A stretch of 6,685 nucleotides of DNA from Deltaproteobacteria bacterium. GTDB taxonomy: Bacteria; Myxococcota; Myxococcia; SLRQ01. Under the pieces are notes generated by a model. The model saw only the letters and a list, made by a program, of their open reading frames with translations. It was not told where the DNA came from and did no database searches. Each line of letters starts with the position of its first letter. Positions within the stretch are counted from its first letter, which is position 1. The DNA lies in assembly GCA_007128675.1 (NCBI GenBank), contig SKWY01000121.1:1-6685 (forward strand), in the 5' to 3' direction. Of this stretch, positions 5,297-6,685 are shown piece by piece. The position numbers and the translations under genes are program-made.

Positions 5297-6685
5297 CTAC
5301 TGGACAGTAATGCTCAAGTCGTAGGTCTGCGTGTGGGTCGACCAAAGAAGGACTCTGACAAAGTAGGTGCCTCCGCCGTCGGCAGGGACCGTATAGTTCA
5401 TAGTCTCGTTGTCGGTCGTACTCGTTGCGGACGTGAGGCTCGTTGTCGGGTTGTCCTCATGGCGGAGGAAGATGTCGACATCACCGTCGGCATGGGTGAA
5501 CAGCGCTTCTACCGTGACCTCATCCCCGGGCGAGAGAGAGAAGCTGAACCAGTCCTCGGCCCTGCTCCCGCATAGCGTAAGGCCTGTCTCGTTGAAGGGC
5601 AGAGTGACGGCGGCGGCGGTCTCATGGCTATGGTTGCCGGCGTACTGGTCCGGGGCGCAGTCGAGCTCGCAGACGTTGTTGACGCAGTCGAAGTCCTCGG
5701 CATTCGGGCAATCGTCCACGATGTTGCATTCAACGCAGTAGTCCGCTCCATCGGCGCAAACGAGGCCATAGTCCTCGCAGTCCTCTGTCGTCGTGCACTC
5801 GCTCATCATACATGCGTGGTGGTGGCAGACCTCTCCCAATGTGGGGCAGTCGCCGTGAACGTCGCACTGTGGTGCTCCGAGCCCCTCTATGATGAGATCG
5901 TAGCTGTTCATGTCCGCAAAGGTGGAGAGCGAAACCCTAAGGTAATATGTTCCGCCTTCCCCCTCCGGGACGATATAACCGAAGTCCTCGTTGTCGGTGA
6001 AGGAGGTTCCCGACGCCACGGCCGTCCCCTCGGGATCCTTGAAGAGCCGCATGTCGACGTTGCCAACGTCATGCGTGAAGAGCGCGGTGAAGGAGTAGAC
6101 CTCCTCGGCATCCAGGTTGAACACGAACCAGTCTTCGGCTCCACCGCCGCAGAGGGTGAGGCCCGTCTCATCGAAGGGCAGGTTGATGGCTGCCGCTGTA
6201 TCCCAGGTATCGTTACCGGCATACTGATCGGCTTCACAGGTGACGCACTCGTTGTCGATGCACATCTCGTCGGCGCCGCAGTCCTCCGCCTCGAAGCAGT
6301 CTACAGGCACACAAGTATAGTCGATGCATAGTGCTATGCCGGTGCAGTCGTCCCTATTGAAGCACTCCACGGATCCGGTTTGGAGAATCTCGAGTTCATA
6401 GGGCTGCTCGAGGACGTCGCCATCAAAGTCCCAAACCCTTAGGTAGTAGGTGCCGGTATCATCGAAAGGAACTCCGTACTCGATAAGCTCGTCATCGGTT
6501 GAGGTCATGGAGGTTCGAACCGAGGTTCCCTCGGCGTCGGTGAGCCTCATGTCTATGTCGCCATCGGCGTGCGTGAAGAAGGTCGCGATGGAGTAGACAT
6601 TTCCTCCCTCGAGGGTGAAGCTGAACCAATCCTCGGCATCGGGGCCGCAGAGCATCAGCTCTGTTCTTGCGAAGGGCAGCGTGAG
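5297..6685 (-). CDS. Secreted modular protein, three PPC domains with Cys-rich linkers (5' end missing)
   Basis: C-terminal 462 residues of a larger protein; the frame runs off the right edge. The first Met (6655) is not a start: the 10 codons before it (L-T-L-P-F...) continue the same module seen twice more downstream. Three bacterial pre-peptidase C-terminal (PPC, PF04151-like) beta-sandwich modules share LPF..T.L.LCG..AEDWF, a THADG/D-D repeat core and a GTYY/F-x-RV strand. They are separated by Cys-rich linkers of two and three C-x5-C units. The gene is rich in Asp and Glu and in paired Cys, so an oxidising, extracellular or cell-surface location is expected. No catalytic domain or sorting tail is visible; it ends right after the last PPC strand. 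PPC domains usually accompany secreted proteases or carbohydrate-active enzymes, and such a domain could lie in the missing N-terminal part. It is convergent with the hydroxylase genes and shares no evident pathway. The exact function is unknown. Confidence 0.85.
   Translation of the reverse strand, partial: LTLPFARTELMLCGPDAEDWFSFTLEGGNVYSIATFFTHADGDIDMRLTDAEGTSVRTSMTSTDDELIEYGVPFDDTGTYYLRVWDFDGDVLEQPYELEILQTGSVECFNRDDCTGIALCIDYTCVPVDCFEAEDCGADEMCIDNECVTCEADQYAGNDTWDTAAAINLPFDETGLTLCGGGAEDWFVFNLDAEEVYSFTALFTHDVGNVDMRLFKDPEGTAVASGTSFTDNEDFGYIVPEGEGGTYYLRVSLSTFADMNSYDLIIEGLGAPQCDVHGDCPTLGEVCHHHACMMSECTTTEDCEDYGLVCADGADYCVECNIVDDCPNAEDFDCVNNVCELDCAPDQYAGNHSHETAAAVTLPFNETGLTLCGSRAEDWFSFSLSPGDEVTVEALFTHADGDVDIFLRHEDNPTTSLTSATSTTDNETMNYTVPADGGGTYFVRVLLWSTHTQTYDLSITVQ
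5306..5650 (-). repeat. PPC module 3 (C-terminal end of the protein)
   Basis: Complete copy: QYAGNHSHETAAAVTLPF, TGLTLCG, AEDWFSFSL, FTHADGDVDIFL, TTDNETMNYTVP, GTYFVRVLL, YDLSITVQ. The protein stops two residues after the last strand, with no anchor, coiled coil or sorting signal. Confidence 0.8.
5657..5866 (-). repeat. Cys-rich linker 2: three four-Cys units plus one extra Cys
   Basis: Thirteen cysteines in 70 residues. Three units (CDVHGDC.., CTTTEDC.., CNIVDDC..) keep the C-x5-C opening, while the later spacings vary from x6 to x7 and x4 to x6. A thirteenth Cys follows just before PPC module 3, at the same place as the extra Cys in linker 1. It is one unit longer than linker 1, so unit number has changed between copies. 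Confidence 0.75.
5885..6229 (-). repeat. PPC module 2
   Basis: Complete copy of about 115 residues: QYAGNDTWDTAAAINLPF, TGLTLCG, AEDWFVFNL, FTHDVGNVDMRL, TDNEDFGYIVP, GTYYLRVSL, YDLIIEGL. It lines up with module 3 from QYAGN to YDL with few gaps. At the DNA level, stretches around the LPF..TGLTLCG codons are also visibly alike, consistent with duplication followed by drift. Confidence 0.8.
6236..6364 (-). repeat. Cys-rich linker 1: two four-Cys units plus one extra Cys
   Basis: Nine cysteines in 43 residues. Two units share the exact spacing C-x5-C-x5-C-x4-C (CFNRDDC.., CFEAEDC..), followed by a ninth Cys three residues after the second unit and just before the next PPC module. These small knotted units act as disulfide-held spacers in secreted proteins. 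Asp/Glu precedes the second Cys of each unit. Confidence 0.75.
6383..6685 (-). repeat. PPC module 1 (partial, at window edge)
   Basis: First visible copy of the beta-sandwich module. It runs from LTLPFARTELMLCG through AEDWF, FFTHADGDIDMRL and GTYYLRVWDFDG to ELEIL. The first part of the module, including the expected QYAGN stretch seen in copies 2 and 3, is beyond the window. It differs from the other copies by having TEL rather than TGL before the conserved L-x-LCG, and a Met that could be mistaken for a start codon. Confidence 0.8.

Noticed and set aside
5624..6331. Long plus-strand open frame (235 codons) opposite the PPC gene
   Set aside because: It is rich in Val, Leu and Ala because it reads the complement of Asp/Glu codons. 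It has no ribosome binding site and no motif, and the opposite strand has clear repeated domain structure.

Overview
The window reads as a piece of chromosome from a Gram-negative bacterium, moderately GC-rich by eye. The evidence for Gram-negative is a signal-peptide-bearing beta-barrel porin ending in phenylalanine. The right-hand gene alternates pre-peptidase C-terminal (PPC) domains with short Cys-rich units of the C-x5-C type. That style is common in secreted proteins of Myxococcota/Bradymonadota-like (former deltaproteobacterial) lineages, so I lean that way, but lineage is inference only.

Layout. Positions 1-374 hold no gene I can support; this is the leader of the porin gene and perhaps the tail of something upstream. 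A phosphate-selective-porin-like (Porin_O_P type) outer membrane protein follows at 375-1502. A strong 12-bp hairpin with a GTTA loop lies just after its stop codon. Next come two translationally coupled genes on the same strand: an FAD-binding subunit (1577-2404) and a 954-residue protein in which a [2Fe-2S]x2 ferredoxin-like unit is fused to a molybdopterin catalytic unit (2401-5265). They overlap by 4 bases (ATGA), and a near-perfect Shine-Dalgarno sits inside the end of the first. A second perfect 12-bp hairpin straddles the stop codon of the large subunit and lies between convergent genes. On the minus strand, 5297-6685 is the 3' part of a secreted modular protein with three PPC modules and two Cys-rich linkers. 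Its 5' end is outside the window.

How the genes work together. The FAD protein and the fused Fe-S/Mo protein form one xanthine-dehydrogenase-family hydroxylase: substrate oxidised at Mo, electrons through two Fe-S clusters to FAD. Gene order, fusion, length and sequence match the YgfM/XdhD pair (annotated in Enterobacteria as putative hypoxanthine oxidase or selenate-reductase subunits) better than classical xanthine dehydrogenase. All eight Fe-S cysteines are present here. The Glu and Arg that hold purine in classical xanthine dehydrogenase are both Gln, so the substrate should be left open. The porin could supply substrate across the outer membrane, but this rests on adjacency alone. The PPC protein is convergent and looks unrelated.

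The most interesting points are the YgfM/XdhD-type enzyme with intact clusters and altered substrate pocket, its linkage to a porin, the two U-tract-less hairpins, and a regular cysteine arithmetic in the PPC protein that predicts a specific disulfide clamp. I see no mobile element, CRISPR array, tRNA or rRNA.
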